Shown: piece after piece, positions 48,649 to 60,397 of the stretch | Numbering within the stretch: the first letter of the stretch is position 1 | Layout: the number at the start of each line of letters is the position of its first letter | Source of the DNA: Nitrospira sp. | GTDB lineage: Bacteria; Nitrospirota; Nitrospiria; Nitrospirales; Nitrospiraceae | NCBI GenBank assembly: GCA_037045225.1 | Contig: JBAOHZ010000009.1 | Span: 62,001 to 126,000 of the forward strand | Direction: 5' to 3' | Length of the DNA stretch: 64,000 bases | Notes under the pieces: generated by a model | Database searches by the model: none | Told to the model about the DNA's origin: nothing | The model's input: the letters and a program-made list of their open reading frames with translations, nothing else | Made by a program: the position numbers and the translations under genes

Positions 48649-51600
48649 GTGCCACGACGGACAGACATCCGCTCCATTCTTTTGATCGGCTCCGGCCCCA
48701 TCGTCATCGGGCAGGCGTGCGAATTCGACTATTCAGGCACCCAAGCCTGCAAAGCCCTGAAGGAAGAGGGCTACCGCGTCATCCTGATCAATAGCAATCC
48801 GGCTACGATCATGACCGATCCGGATTTTGCCGACCGGACGTATATCGAACCGATCACACTCGACGTGGTGGAGAAAGTCATCGAATGCGAACGGCCGGAT
48901 GCGCTCTTGCCCACCATGGGTGGACAAACGGCCTTAAACACCGCCATCGGGCTGGCCAAACGGGGAGTCCTCGAAAAATACGGCGTCCAGTTGATCGGCG
49001 CGTCGATCGCGGCGATCCATAAGGCCGAAGACCGCAACGCGTTTCGACAGGCCATGTGGAAAATCGGCCTGCGCGTGCCGGACAGCGGCGTGGCGACGTC
49101 CCTGGCCGAGGCCGAGCGTGAATTGGAGCGGATCCGCTTCCCGGCAATTGTCCGCCCCTCCTTTACCATGGGCGGAACCGGCGGCAACATTGCCTATAAC
49201 ATCGAGGAATTCAGGACGCAGGTGGAATGGGGCCTGTCCATGAGCCCGGTCCGCCAGGTACTCGTCGAGCAATCCGTCATCGGCTGGAAAGAATTCGAAC
49301 TCGAAGTGATGCGCGACCTGAAAGACAATGTCGTCATCATCTGCCCGATCGAGAACCTCGACCCGATGGGCGTACACACCGGCGACAGTATTACTGTGGC
49401 CCCGGCCCTCACCTTGACCGACAAAGAGTACCAAATGATGCGGGATGCGGCCGTGCGCATTATTCGGGAGATCGGTGTCGACACCGGCGGAGCCAACATC
49501 CAGTTCGGCCTGAACCCGGTCAACGGCGAGATGGTCGTCATCGAGATGAATCCGCGTGTATCCAGGAGCTCGGCCTTGGCTTCGAAAGCGACGGGATTCC
49601 CCATCGCAAAGATCGCCGCCAAGCTGGCCGTGGGTTATACGCTCGACGAACTTACGAACGACATCACCGGAGTGACGAAGGCCTCGTTCGAGCCAACCAT
49701 CGATTACGTCGTCGTCAAAATTCCGCGCTTTGCCTTTCAGAAATTCCCCGGAGCCGATCCCACGCTGACCACACAGATGAAATCGGTGGGCGAGGTCATG
49801 GCCATCGGGCGAACCTTTAAGGAGTCGCTCCAGAAGGCGATCCGTTCCATGGAGATCGATCAGTTTGGATTCAGCTCGAAGATGGGACTGGATCTCGCGC
49901 TGCCGTCCGGGCTCGACCGGGAAGAGGCGACAGAGCAGGTCCGCAAGTCCGTGCGTACGCCGCTCCCGGACAGGATCTGGCGGTTGGCCGACGGCATGCG
50001 TCTCGGCATGTCCAATCAGGAATTATTCGCGCTCACCAAAATCGATCCCTGGTTTTTGCAACAGATCCGTGAAATCGTCGAATTTGAGTCTCGACTCGTC
50101 GCAGAGCGGTCAACACTCGGCGCCACAGGGCTGCAACCGGATCTCCTGATCGAAGCGAAGGAGATGGGCTTCTCCGACCAACGCCTGGCTCAACTCCTGG
50201 GAGTGGAACAGCAGACCGTGCGCAGCTGGCGAGTGGCCCTGAGCCAAGGGACCAGGCCCCGCAGCGTGACCTACAAACGCGTCGATACCTGTGCCGCTGA
50301 ATTTGAGGCCCATACACCGTACCTCTATTCAACCTACGAGCGGGAATGCGAATCGCGGCCGACCGAGAGACAGAAGGTCGTGATTCTCGGCGGCGGACCG
50401 AACCGAATCGGGCAGGGGATCGAGTTCGACTACTGCTGTGTCCATGCTGCCATGGCCTTGCGGGAGGAACGGATCGAAACCATCATGGTCAATTGCAACC
50501 CGGAGACGGTCAGCACGGACTATGATACATCCGACCGACTCTACTTCGAACCGCTGACGGAAGAAGACGTGCTCAATATCGTTGAGCGAGAACGGCCGAT
50601 GGGAGTCGTCCTGCAATTTGGAGGACAGACGCCCTTGAAGCTGGCGCTCTCCCTGTCCCGAGCCGGCGTCACGATTCTCGGCACCAGTCCGGATGCGATC
50701 GACCGCGCGGAGGATCGGGCTCGCTTCCGCGAATTACTCGACAAGCTCGGTTTACGTCAGGCGGAGAGCGGGATGGCCCGCTCCGTCGACGAAGCCTTGA
50801 AGATTGCTGCCAACATTACCTATCCCGTGATGGTGCGACCCTCGTACGTCCTGGGCGGACGGTCGATGCAAATCGTCTATGACGAGGCAGGGCTGCTCCA
50901 CTACATGAACACGGCGGTGAAAGCCTCCACGCAGCATCCGGTGCTGATCGATAAGTATTTGCGCGATGCGATTGAAATCGATGCCGACGCCATCTCCGAC
51001 GGCACCACTGTGGTCGTCGCAGGGATCATGGAACACATCGAGGAAGCGGGCGTGCACTCCGGCGACTCGGCCTGTTCACTGCCTCCGTACACCCTGGATG
51101 CCACGATCATCGAGGAGATCCGGCGACAAATGACGGCCCTCGCTTTGGAACTCGGCGTCATCGGCCTCATGAACGCGCAATTCGCCGTCAAGGATCAGAC
51201 GATCTACGTCTTGGAAGTCAATCCGCGCGGTTCGCGGACCGTGCCGTTCGTCAGCAAAGCCATCGGCGTCCCACTTGCTAAATTGGCCATGAAGGTGATG
51301 GTCGGCAAGTCGCTCCAGCAATTGAATTTCACCACCGCCCCGACCCCCACGCACCTCTCGGTGAAAGAAGCGGTGTTCCCCTTCACGAAATTCGCAGGCG
51401 TCGATGTGCTGCTCGGTCCGGAAATGAAATCTACCGGGGAAGTCATGGGAATCGACAGCGATTTCGGATGGGCATTCGCCAAATCCCAAGCCGGTGCCGG
51501 TGCCATTCTTCCAACTTCCGGCACCGCTTTCATCAGCGTGAAGGGCGAAGATCGGTCCCTGGCCAGCGACGTCGCTCGGCGACTTGTAGAATTGGGGTTC

Positions 51601-51918
51601 CGCATCACGGCCACCTCCGGCACCGCACTGTACCTGAGCGAACAGGGGATGCGTGTCGACGTCGTCAATAAAGTCCAGGAAGGACGCCCGCACATCGTCG
51701 ATCATATTAAGAACGGGGAGATCGCGCTGGTCGTCAATACGGTGCGTACCGCTTCAGGGCAAACCGACTCTCTTTCTATTCGCCGCGAAGCCTTACACAA
51801 AGGTGTTCCGTACTACACCACGATGCGAGGAGCCTTGGCGGCGGTGATGGGGATCGAAGCCTTGCTGAAAAAGGGGCTTGCCATTCGAGCGTTGCAGGAG
51901 TATCACCGGGTGAAGTGA
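48649..51918 (+). CDS. carB: Carbamoyl-phosphate synthase large subunit
   Basis: A 1089-residue enzyme joining bicarbonate, ammonia and two ATP to carbamoyl phosphate. Two ATP-grasp halves are seen. The first starts SILLIGSGPIVIGQACEFDY at residue 5, with ARG-rich RPSFTMGGTGGNIAYN near 168. The second starts VILGGGPNRIGQGIEFDYC near 580, with VRPSYVLGGRSMQIVYD near 728. A C-terminal MGS-like allosteric domain begins near 950 (FISVKGEDRSLASDVARRL). GTG start. Its distance from carA, with two protease genes between, is unusual. Confidence 0.96.
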   Translation: MPRRTDIRSILLIGSGPIVIGQACEFDYSGTQACKALKEEGYRVILINSNPATIMTDPDFADRTYIEPITLDVVEKVIECERPDALLPTMGGQTALNTAIGLAKRGVLEKYGVQLIGASIAAIHKAEDRNAFRQAMWKIGLRVPDSGVATSLAEAERELERIRFPAIVRPSFTMGGTGGNIAYNIEEFRTQVEWGLSMSPVRQVLVEQSVIGWKEFELEVMRDLKDNVVIICPIENLDPMGVHTGDSITVAPALTLTDKEYQMMRDAAVRIIREIGVDTGGANIQFGLNPVNGEMVVIEMNPRVSRSSALASKATGFPIAKIAAKLAVGYTLDELTNDITGVTKASFEPTIDYVVVKIPRFAFQKFPGADPTLTTQMKSVGEVMAIGRTFKESLQKAIRSMEIDQFGFSSKMGLDLALPSGLDREEATEQVRKSVRTPLPDRIWRLADGMRLGMSNQELFALTKIDPWFLQQIREIVEFESRLVAERSTLGATGLQPDLLIEAKEMGFSDQRLAQLLGVEQQTVRSWRVALSQGTRPRSVTYKRVDTCAAEFEAHTPYLYSTYERECESRPTERQKVVILGGGPNRIGQGIEFDYCCVHAAMALREERIETIMVNCNPETVSTDYDTSDRLYFEPLTEEDVLNIVERERPMGVVLQFGGQTPLKLALSLSRAGVTILGTSPDAIDRAEDRARFRELLDKLGLRQAESGMARSVDEALKIAANITYPVMVRPSYVLGGRSMQIVYDEAGLLHYMNTAVKASTQHPVLIDKYLRDAIEIDADAISDGTTVVVAGIMEHIEEAGVHSGDSACSLPPYTLDATIIEEIRRQMTALALELGVIGLMNAQFAVKDQTIYVLEVNPRGSRTVPFVSKAIGVPLAKLAMKVMVGKSLQQLNFTTAPTPTHLSVKEAVFPFTKFAGVDVLLGPEMKSTGEVMGIDSDFGWAFAKSQAGAGAILPTSGTAFISVKGEDRSLASDVARRLVELGFRITATSGTALYLSEQGMRVDVVNKVQEGRPHIVDHIKNGEIALVVNTVRTASGQTDSLSIRREALHKGVPYYTTMRGALAAVMGIEALLKKGLAIRALQEYHRVK

Positions 51919-52063
51919 GCGAGGGAAGACGGGGCAGACGCACCTGCAAGGGGTTCCCAGGTTGACTGCCGGAACGTGCGCGTCGTGCTGAATGCGGTGC
52001 GAGCGGAACGAACACCGAGACGTCAGGCCGGAACCCAGTTTCACTGGTCATCGGGGGGAAGAG

Positions 52064-52540
52064 ATGCCGACACCGATTACGAAAAAAGGGTATGAAGCAC
52101 TGAAAGCCGAATTGGACCGGCTCCACAAAGTCGAACGACCGCGGGTGATTGAGGCCATCGCGGAGGCTCGCGCCCACGGTGATCTCAGCGAAAACGCCGA
52201 ATATGATGCCGCCAAAGAGCGCCAGGGGTTTATCGAAGCGCGACTGGCCGAACTCAAAGGCAAGCTGGCCGATTGCCGGATCATCGAGATCGCCGGCCGC
52301 ACCAGCGAAACGGTCGTCTTTGGCGCAACGGTGGTCCTGATCGAGCAGGAAGCCCAAGCCAAGAAGCAATATACGTTGGTGGGGCAGGATGAAGCAGATC
52401 TGAAGTATTCCCGTATCTCCGTCCAATCGCCGGTCGGGCGGGCCCTCATCGGCAAACGCGTAGGGGATATGGTGGAAGTGACGACTCCCGCGAAGATCGT
52501 GGAATACGAAGTGATGGAAATTCGCTTCGAAGAATTGTAA
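52064..52540 (+). CDS. greA: Transcription elongation factor GreA
   Basis: A 158-residue GreA. The N-terminal coiled coil has MPTPITKKGYEALKAELDRL and the tip motif HGDLSENAEYDAAKERQGFI with acidic residues that reach the RNA polymerase active site. The C-terminal FKBP-like domain has VFGATVVLI and SPVGRALIGKRVGDMVEV. It rescues stalled polymerase by transcript cleavage. It lies 145 bases after carB and may be on the same transcript. Confidence 0.95.
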   Translation: MPTPITKKGYEALKAELDRLHKVERPRVIEAIAEARAHGDLSENAEYDAAKERQGFIEARLAELKGKLADCRIIEIAGRTSETVVFGATVVLIEQEAQAKKQYTLVGQDEADLKYSRISVQSPVGRALIGKRVGDMVEVTTPAKIVEYEVMEIRFEEL

Positions 52541-52620
52541 GCACCGATGCTAAAGGCCACCGCTGCCGGACGCCCGTCCTGTCCTAAACCAACTTCCTGC
52601 ATCCGGGATTTGCTTGTGCC

Positions 52621-53421
52621 ATGCCGGTAACGATCCCGCTCATCACCCTGCTGACGGATTTCGGCGAGCGCGATTATTTCGTCGCCAGCATGAAGGGTGT
52701 GATCCTCAACATCAATCCACAGGCCAGGATTGTGGATCTCTCGCATCACGTCACGCCCCATGATGTGGCGGATGCCGCATACCTCCTCAAATCTTGTTAC
52801 CGCTATTTCCCGGACGGCACGATCCATGTGGCCGTGGTAGACCCGGGCGTGGGTGGGACCAGATCACCGCTGCTCGTCTCGTCTTCTCGCTATGTGTTTA
52901 TCGGGCCGGACAACGGTCTGTTCACCCATATCTACCAGGAAGAACACGGCATTGAAGTGCGCCACCTTGAGAACCGGCAGTATCGACTGGACTCCGAGGG
53001 CGCCACGTTCGATGGACGCGATCTCTTCGCGCCGGCCGCCGCCTGGTTGACCAAGGGCCAGCCAATCGGCTCGTTCGGTCGGCTGCTGCCGAATTACGAA
53101 CGCCTCCCGATTGCGGAACCGGCCTGGGACAAACACGTCCTTGCAGGACACATTCTGTATATTGATCGTTTCGGCAATCTCATTTCCGATCTCACCGCCT
53201 ATCACCTCAAGGAAGTGCGCGGGCTGAGCAAACGTCCCGAGCCATACATTCGCATCGGCGGTGTCACCATCGACGGGATGGTGCGCAGCTATGCGGAGGG
53301 GTCGCCTGAGACGCCGCAGGCCCTGATCAACAGCAACGGCTACCTGGAAGTCTTCCTTAAAGAAGGTCGCGCTGCCGACCGATTGAACGTCTCACGGGGC
53401 CAGCGGATTGAACTCTGCTGA
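52621..53421 (+). CDS. SAM hydrolase/SAM hydroxide adenosyltransferase (DUF62)
   Basis: A 266-residue protein of the fluorinase-chlorinase-DUF62 superfamily, here expected to hydrolyse S-adenosylmethionine to adenosine and methionine. Motifs are LLTDFGERDYFVASMKGVI at residues 9-27, DLSHHVTPHDVADAAYLL, HVAVVDPGVGGTR near 68, GPDNGLF near 99, TFDGRDLFAPAAA near 127 and DRFGNLISDL near 181. The D-H-G and R-D-F-type residues favour the hydroxide-adding branch over halogenases. Role in this operon is unclear. Confidence 0.9.
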   Translation: MPVTIPLITLLTDFGERDYFVASMKGVILNINPQARIVDLSHHVTPHDVADAAYLLKSCYRYFPDGTIHVAVVDPGVGGTRSPLLVSSSRYVFIGPDNGLFTHIYQEEHGIEVRHLENRQYRLDSEGATFDGRDLFAPAAAWLTKGQPIGSFGRLLPNYERLPIAEPAWDKHVLAGHILYIDRFGNLISDLTAYHLKEVRGLSKRPEPYIRIGGVTIDGMVRSYAEGSPETPQALINSNGYLEVFLKEGRAADRLNVSRGQRIELC

Positions 53422-53433
53422 GTCTCCGGTGAC

Positions 53434-53456
53434 GCCAGCCTCACGAGGAGGCTGGC
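53434..53456 (+). terminator. Hairpin after the SAM hydrolase gene
   Basis: GCCAGCCTC (53434-53442) and GAGGCTGGC (53448-53456) form a nine-base perfect stem with a five-base loop, 13 bases past the stop codon. No T-run follows. It probably marks the end of the pyr/greA transcription unit. The rest of the 290-base gap shows nothing clear. Confidence 0.5.
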
Positions 53457-53711
53457 CCAGCCTATGCATCGCCCCCTCACAATTGACAGGCCAAAGATGT
53501 CGATGTTTTAATGACACCAGTGGAATGTAGGCTGGGACGAGTGGGGTCGTCACCCGGAACATGTTGGTTTCTTTGCGTCTCTTCTCACTGGCCATTCGGA
53601 TCCTAACCTTCGCCGTTGTTCGACCCGACGGCATCCCGCCCTCCACCCAGATGACACGCTTCGCTTCCGCAGCAGAACAACCGATAGGGAATTAGCAATC
53701 AACGGAGTGCC

Positions 53712-54860
53712 ATGAAATCACGTCTCTGTTATGTGTCCGCTCTGCTGCTCGGTCTGGCATGCGCGACCTGTACCCGGGCCGATCCGCCGGCTCCCTCGAC
53801 CCCACCGGCGACGCCTCCCGTCGCCGCCGGCCATCAGCCGGAGATTCCGACGATGCTCATCGATGCATCGCCCTCGCTTCCGGCCCTGACCCTCTCGGCC
53901 CGGGTGACCTATGCCGAGGATGGCTTTTCGAGAATTTCCTCTCCCCTCCAGGGGCCGGTGCTGGATGTCCGGGTCAAACTCGGCCAAGCCGTCAAAGCCG
54001 GCGATGTGTTGATGGTCATCGATGCGGCCGATATCGCCAAGGCCTACGCGGCCTACGTCGAAGAAATTTCTGAGTTGGGGCTGGCTGAACGCAACTACGA
54101 ATTGACGAAGGACCTGTATGATGCCCAGGCCATGTCCCTGAAGGACCTGGAACATGCGGAAAACGACCTCAACCGCGAACGGGCTGAATTCAAACAGGCG
54201 AAAGGACAGCTGCTGTCCCTACGCGTGCCGGCGGCCGAACTCAGCAAGCCGCTTGCGCAGCAACAAATTACCTCGCGGTTCGAACTCCGAAGCCCATTGA
54301 CAGGAACCGTCGTCGAACGCAACGTGACACCGGGACAAATCGTCGGGCCTGCGTCGGACTCCCCGCTGTTTACAGTGGCAAATCTCGATCGGCTGCAAGT
54401 GGTGGCGGACGTCTATGAGCATGACCTCTCAGGCATTCGGGTGGGTGCCCTCGCACCGATGACGGTCGAGGCCTATCCGGGCATTGAGTTCCCTGCCACC
54501 ATCAGCGTGATCGGAGATGTGGTGGATCCTGCCACTCGTACGATTAAGATTCGTGCCTCCGTCTCGAATGCAGATCGCCGGCTGAAGCCCGAGATGTTCG
54601 CCCGTGTCACCATCCCCGGCCAGACCATCCGCCCGAAGATTGTGATCCCCAAACAAGCCATCCTTGAACACTCCGGCAAACAGTGGGTGGTGTTACAAGA
54701 TGAGACCGGCCGGCTTGAGGAACGTGCCATCAAGATCGACAGCGTGACCGACAATCAGGTGACGATTCGCGAAGGGTTGACCACCGGAGAACGGATCGTG
54801 CTCACCCCCTCGGCCGTCGACCATCTCGCGGCTGGTGACACCTCTCCCGGCGGGGCGTAG
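53712..54860 (+). CDS. RND-type periplasmic adaptor (membrane fusion protein), orphan
   Basis: A 382-residue periplasmic adaptor of the CusB/CzcB type. A signal peptide covers about residues 1-23 and includes two cysteines (LACATC) that could form a lipobox. A lipoyl half-motif SSPLQGPVLDVRVKLGQAVK lies near 77, a helical hairpin spans about 115-185, the second lipoyl half RSPLTGTVVERNVTPGQIVG near 197 and beta-barrel parts follow. No RND pump or outer-membrane channel gene adjoins it, so it must act with components encoded elsewhere. Confidence 0.87.
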   Translation: MKSRLCYVSALLLGLACATCTRADPPAPSTPPATPPVAAGHQPEIPTMLIDASPSLPALTLSARVTYAEDGFSRISSPLQGPVLDVRVKLGQAVKAGDVLMVIDAADIAKAYAAYVEEISELGLAERNYELTKDLYDAQAMSLKDLEHAENDLNRERAEFKQAKGQLLSLRVPAAELSKPLAQQQITSRFELRSPLTGTVVERNVTPGQIVGPASDSPLFTVANLDRLQVVADVYEHDLSGIRVGALAPMTVEAYPGIEFPATISVIGDVVDPATRTIKIRASVSNADRRLKPEMFARVTIPGQTIRPKIVIPKQAILEHSGKQWVVLQDETGRLEERAIKIDSVTDNQVTIREGLTTGERIVLTPSAVDHLAAGDTSPGGA

Positions 54861-54882
54861 CGACAGAAGAACGCGGCAGGTC

Positions 54883-56109
54883 CTACAGAGACGCAACCAG
54901 AATGCGAACCAGACCGGAGAGATCCTCAGAATCCAGTCGGGCGACTGCCCGATTGGTCGTGTTGGTATAGGCGGCTTCCAGAGAAATCGTCGTGGGATGG
55001 CCGTAAATCGGGTCCAGATGCAACGCAAACATCCCCTTGCCCACGATACTGTTCGTATCGATCAGTCCATCACTCGAACTGGTGCTCGTATACCCTCCCA
55101 TCGCGCTGACTAATAACCGCTGACTCTGTTTATACAGCAACGACAGGGACGCCATAGGCGTCTGAATCGTCGCGCCGGACCAACTCTGGGTCTCCGTCCG
55201 GTAGCTCAGCGTCGGAGCCAGGGTCAAGGTGTTCATGGGCCGATATGTCGCCACCAACGTCTGGGCAAAGGCGGTCGATTGGGAGCTTCCTCGCGTTTCA
55301 TCGTTCGTCAGGATATAGCTCGATGAGAGCCGCGCGTTCCAGGTGAGTCCTGCATAGGAAAGCGCGGCTTCCATGCTGTTGCTCTGACTCCGCTGCGGGA
55401 TAGCGCCGCTGGGATCGAAACTGCTCGCGAGGGCGCTTCGCGTATAGGTCAGACTAAGTTCGGGCCACGCCGGCTTGGCGACCGCGAGACCGATGCGATT
55501 GAAGGTGTGTTGAATCCTGGCCCGGCTCGGATCCAAGTCGACATTATTCCAGGTTTGACCGGATGAGCTTCGGAGCTTGGCAATCCCCATTCCCCATTCG
55601 CCCCACATTTCCCGCACCGTCTGATCGGGTGAATTGAAAAATGCCTTGCCGGCCGACCGATAGTTGATGCCGTATCGGAACTGCCCGTTCGTGCCGGTCA
55701 ACGCCATCCGCACCATGCGTTTCGTCCCGTCATCTCGCTGATCGATACGCGAAGGAATGCCCGCATCGTTCGTCGCGTTGTTGGCCACCTCGCCCTCTGT
55801 CGTCAGCTGCCCCTTAAAAAATGTCGACGCCGCCACCACACCTTTTGTTTGCGGCCGTTCCGAATCAGGAACCAGGTCTTTCAAACGCGTCGACGTAGGC
55901 GGCGGTGCAAAGGAGGTGGTGTTGAAAGAGGCGTGCAGCACGGGAGACGCAATCGAAAACGGGATCGACGATGAACCGGACTCGCGGGCGGTGTCCGTGA
56001 ACTGAATCCGTTGCAGGAGGAGATCTGATTGTTGGGCCTCCTCCGACTGAGCCGTCAACGGGAGGGCCAACAGCAAGAACCAGCCCCACAACATCAGACG
56101 GCCTGTCAT
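54883..56109 (-). CDS. Probable outer-membrane beta-barrel protein
   Basis: A 408-residue exported protein with a signal peptide at residues 1-21 (LMLWGWFLLLALPLTAQS). From about 110 to the end it has alternating amphipathic strands rich in S, T, Y and L, such as QFRYGINYRSAGKAFFN, PELSLTYTRSALASSF and LTLAPTLSYRTETQSWSG. This is typical of a 12-16 strand porin-like barrel. The last residue is leucine instead of the usual phenylalanine. It converges with the adaptor gene. An ATG at 56118 is also possible. The family is unrecognised. Confidence 0.65.
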   Translation of the reverse strand: MTGRLMLWGWFLLLALPLTAQSEEAQQSDLLLQRIQFTDTARESGSSSIPFSIASPVLHASFNTTSFAPPPTSTRLKDLVPDSERPQTKGVVAASTFFKGQLTTEGEVANNATNDAGIPSRIDQRDDGTKRMVRMALTGTNGQFRYGINYRSAGKAFFNSPDQTVREMWGEWGMGIAKLRSSSGQTWNNVDLDPSRARIQHTFNRIGLAVAKPAWPELSLTYTRSALASSFDPSGAIPQRSQSNSMEAALSYAGLTWNARLSSSYILTNDETRGSSQSTAFAQTLVATYRPMNTLTLAPTLSYRTETQSWSGATIQTPMASLSLLYKQSQRLLVSAMGGYTSTSSSDGLIDTNSIVGKGMFALHLDPIYGHPTTISLEAAYTNTTNRAVARLDSEDLSGLVRILVASL

Positions 56110-56283
56110 ACCGAACAATCCGTCGAGAGGATGTCGTGGTGCAGCATGAAATCAAGTGTAGCACTCGATTCTCAGCCGTCCGGGCGCCTGTGGGGATGCA
56201 CAAAAACCGTCGAGGGATGTTCATCGGTGAACGCGTGACGCCGCGTTCCGACACATAGAAATCAGCCGCAATGACGGGAGGTT

Positions 56284-57666
56284 CTACGCCGGAGATGCAC
56301 TGCCTTCGGTCACGTCAATGATGGCCCTGTACAAAATTGCCACCATCTTGGTTAATTCTTGAGGGCTGGTTGAGAGGGGAGGGACCAATGCGATGACGTT
56401 GCCGAGCGGTCTCATCAGGAGCCCGCCTTGCCGGCAGGCTTGGGCCACGCGATGACCGATACGCATGTCAGGCGGGTAGGGAGTACGCGTCAAGCGATCC
56501 TGCACCAATTCGATTCCGACCATCAAACCACATTGCCGAATATCGCCCACATGACTCAACGAGGCCGTCGGACGCAGCAGCCGGGCGAGCAGTTTGGTCT
56601 GCTTTCGAACGTGCGTGAGCGTCTTCTCACGACGAAAGAGGTCCAGGTTGGCCAGGGCCACGGCGCAGCCCAACGGATTGCCCGTGTAACTATGGCCATG
56701 AAAGAACGTTTTCCAGTCTTCATACCGTCCGAGAAACGCTCGGTAGATCTCCTCGGTCGCCAGGGTGGCTGCCAACGGCATGTATCCACCCGTCATGCCC
56801 TTGCTGATCGCCATGAGGTCCGGGGTCACGCCTTCATGCTGGCACGCGAACATTTTGCCTGTGCGGCCAAAGCCGGTCGCTACTTCGTCAGCGATCAACA
56901 GGACGTGGTACTTCGTACATAACTCGCGCACACGAGTGAGGTATCCGGGCGGCGCGGTCATCATTCCCGCCGCCGCTTGAACAAGTGGTTCCAGAATGAC
57001 CCCGGCCAGTTCGCGGTGCCGAGTTTTCAAAAGTCTTTCCAACGGATCGATGCAGGCCATCTGACAGGCGGGATAGGTCAGGTTCAGTGGGCAACGATAA
57101 CAGTGGGGCGGATCGACTTGATGGGTAGGAAACAGCAGCGCCTTGAAGCGCGCGTGAAACAATTCGATGTTCCCCACGCTCACGGCCCCGACCGTGTCAC
57201 CATGATACGCGAGTTTTAAGTGTACAAAGGACTGTTTGGAGCCCGCCGTCGGCCGCCGCTGTTGCCAGTATTGAACCGCCATCTTCAGAGCCACTTCAAC
57301 TGCCGTCGACCCGTTGTCGGAATAGAACACTCGACGTAGGCCTTTCGGCGCAATCCGAATCAGCTCCCTCGCCAGTCGAATGGCCGGCGGATTGGACAGA
57401 CCGAGGAAGGTGGAATGCGCGATCTGTCCGAGCTGCGTCGTGAGCGCACGATCCAATTGCGGATGCCGGTGACCGTGAATATTGACCCAGATGGACGACG
57501 TGCCGTCGAGATACTTCCGGCCCTCGGTGTCGATGAGATAGGCCCCTTTGCCCTTCTCGATGATCAGCGGTGTTTCCTGTTCCCACTCCTGCATCTGCGT
57601 GAACGGATGCCAGAGATAGGCATGGTCCCAGGCCGCGAGTGGAAGACCCTTGGATGTGTGCTTCAT
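56284..57666 (-). CDS. bioA: Adenosylmethionine-8-amino-7-oxononanoate aminotransferase
   Basis: A 460-residue class III PLP aminotransferase of biotin synthesis. The N-terminal YLWHPFTQMQEWEQ is diagnostic for BioA. Other parts are SDNGSTAVEVALKMAVQYWQ, KLAYHGDTVGAVSVG, LIADEVATGFGRTGKMFAC and the PLP lysine in LMAISKGMTGGYMP near 283. No other bio gene is nearby. Upstream in-frame starts at 57702 and 57723 exist, none with a clear ribosome site, so the exact start is uncertain. Confidence 0.93.
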   Translation of the reverse strand: MKHTSKGLPLAAWDHAYLWHPFTQMQEWEQETPLIIEKGKGAYLIDTEGRKYLDGTSSIWVNIHGHRHPQLDRALTTQLGQIAHSTFLGLSNPPAIRLARELIRIAPKGLRRVFYSDNGSTAVEVALKMAVQYWQQRRPTAGSKQSFVHLKLAYHGDTVGAVSVGNIELFHARFKALLFPTHQVDPPHCYRCPLNLTYPACQMACIDPLERLLKTRHRELAGVILEPLVQAAAGMMTAPPGYLTRVRELCTKYHVLLIADEVATGFGRTGKMFACQHEGVTPDLMAISKGMTGGYMPLAATLATEEIYRAFLGRYEDWKTFFHGHSYTGNPLGCAVALANLDLFRREKTLTHVRKQTKLLARLLRPTASLSHVGDIRQCGLMVGIELVQDRLTRTPYPPDMRIGHRVAQACRQGGLLMRPLGNVIALVPPLSTSPQELTKMVAILYRAIIDVTEGSASPA

Positions 57667-57809
57667 GATGGATGGGAGAGTGTAGATCTCTATCGCGCGC
57701 ATCCGCGCAGGGGTGAGGGACAACAGCGCGCCACGCGCGGATTATAACGGCGGGCGATTTCTTTGACAACCTCGGGAGTGGTCACTATAATGAACCGATT
57801 TTGGGGAAC

Positions 57810-59617
<1,808 letters not shown>

Positions 59618-59621
<4 letters not shown>

Positions 59622-60397
59622 GTCTCGACCCCAATCCACGCCCCGACGAGTTGTCCTCGACGACCGGACCAGCAACGTCTCCCACCCCGCAGGAACCAGC
59701 GCCAGGCGATGCGCACGTCGTCACAGCCGCCCAGCCGGCTCACAAGTCGATCCTGCGGGAATATGCGGAAGCGATCATCATCGCCATGTTGCTCGCCTTT
59801 GCCATCCGCGTTTTCGTGGTGCAAGCCTTTAAGATTCCCTCCGGCTCTATGATTCCAACGCTGCTGGTCGGCGATCATATCTTGGTCAGTAAGCTGTCGT
59901 ACGGCCTACAATGGCCGGCCGACTGCAAATTCCAGCCTGGATTTCCGCCGGTCACCTGTTACTCCTCGCGGACACTTATTCCATTCGGATCGATCCAACG
60001 CGGCGATATCATCGTCTTCCGGTTTCCCGAAGATGAAGACAAGGACTTCATCAAGCGCGTGATTGGTCTCCCGGGCGATACCATTCAGGTGCGGAACAAA
60101 GTCGTGCACATCAACGGGACCCCGTTTGACGACCAGGCCTTCACGCAACACACTGATCCCCCCGTGCATGACGGGCGCATCAGTCCACGCGATAATTTCG
60201 GCCCGATCACGGTGCCGGAGGACGCGTATTTCGTGATGGGAGACAATCGGGACCACAGTCTCGATAGTCGTTTTTGGGGCTATGTCCGCACGGAAAAAGT
60301 GCGCGGCAAAGCATTTCGCATTTACTGGTCGTGGAGCGGCCAAGGATCATGGACGGAATGGGTACGATGGGAAAGGTTAGGAAAAGCCATCCATTAG
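59618..60397 (+). CDS. lepB: Signal peptidase I
   Basis: A 259-residue inner-membrane protease that removes signal peptides. One membrane helix lies at about 50-70 (AIIIAMLLAFAIRVFVVQAF). It is followed by the nucleophile serine in IPSGSMIPTLLVGDHILVSK near 75 and the catalytic lysine in DFIKRVIGLPGD near 147. The box GDNRDHSLDSRFWGYV lies near 209. The N-terminal 45 residues are a proline-rich cytosolic tail. Two extra cysteines (CKFQPGFPPVTC) lie in the periplasmic part and could form a disulfide. Confidence 0.95.
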
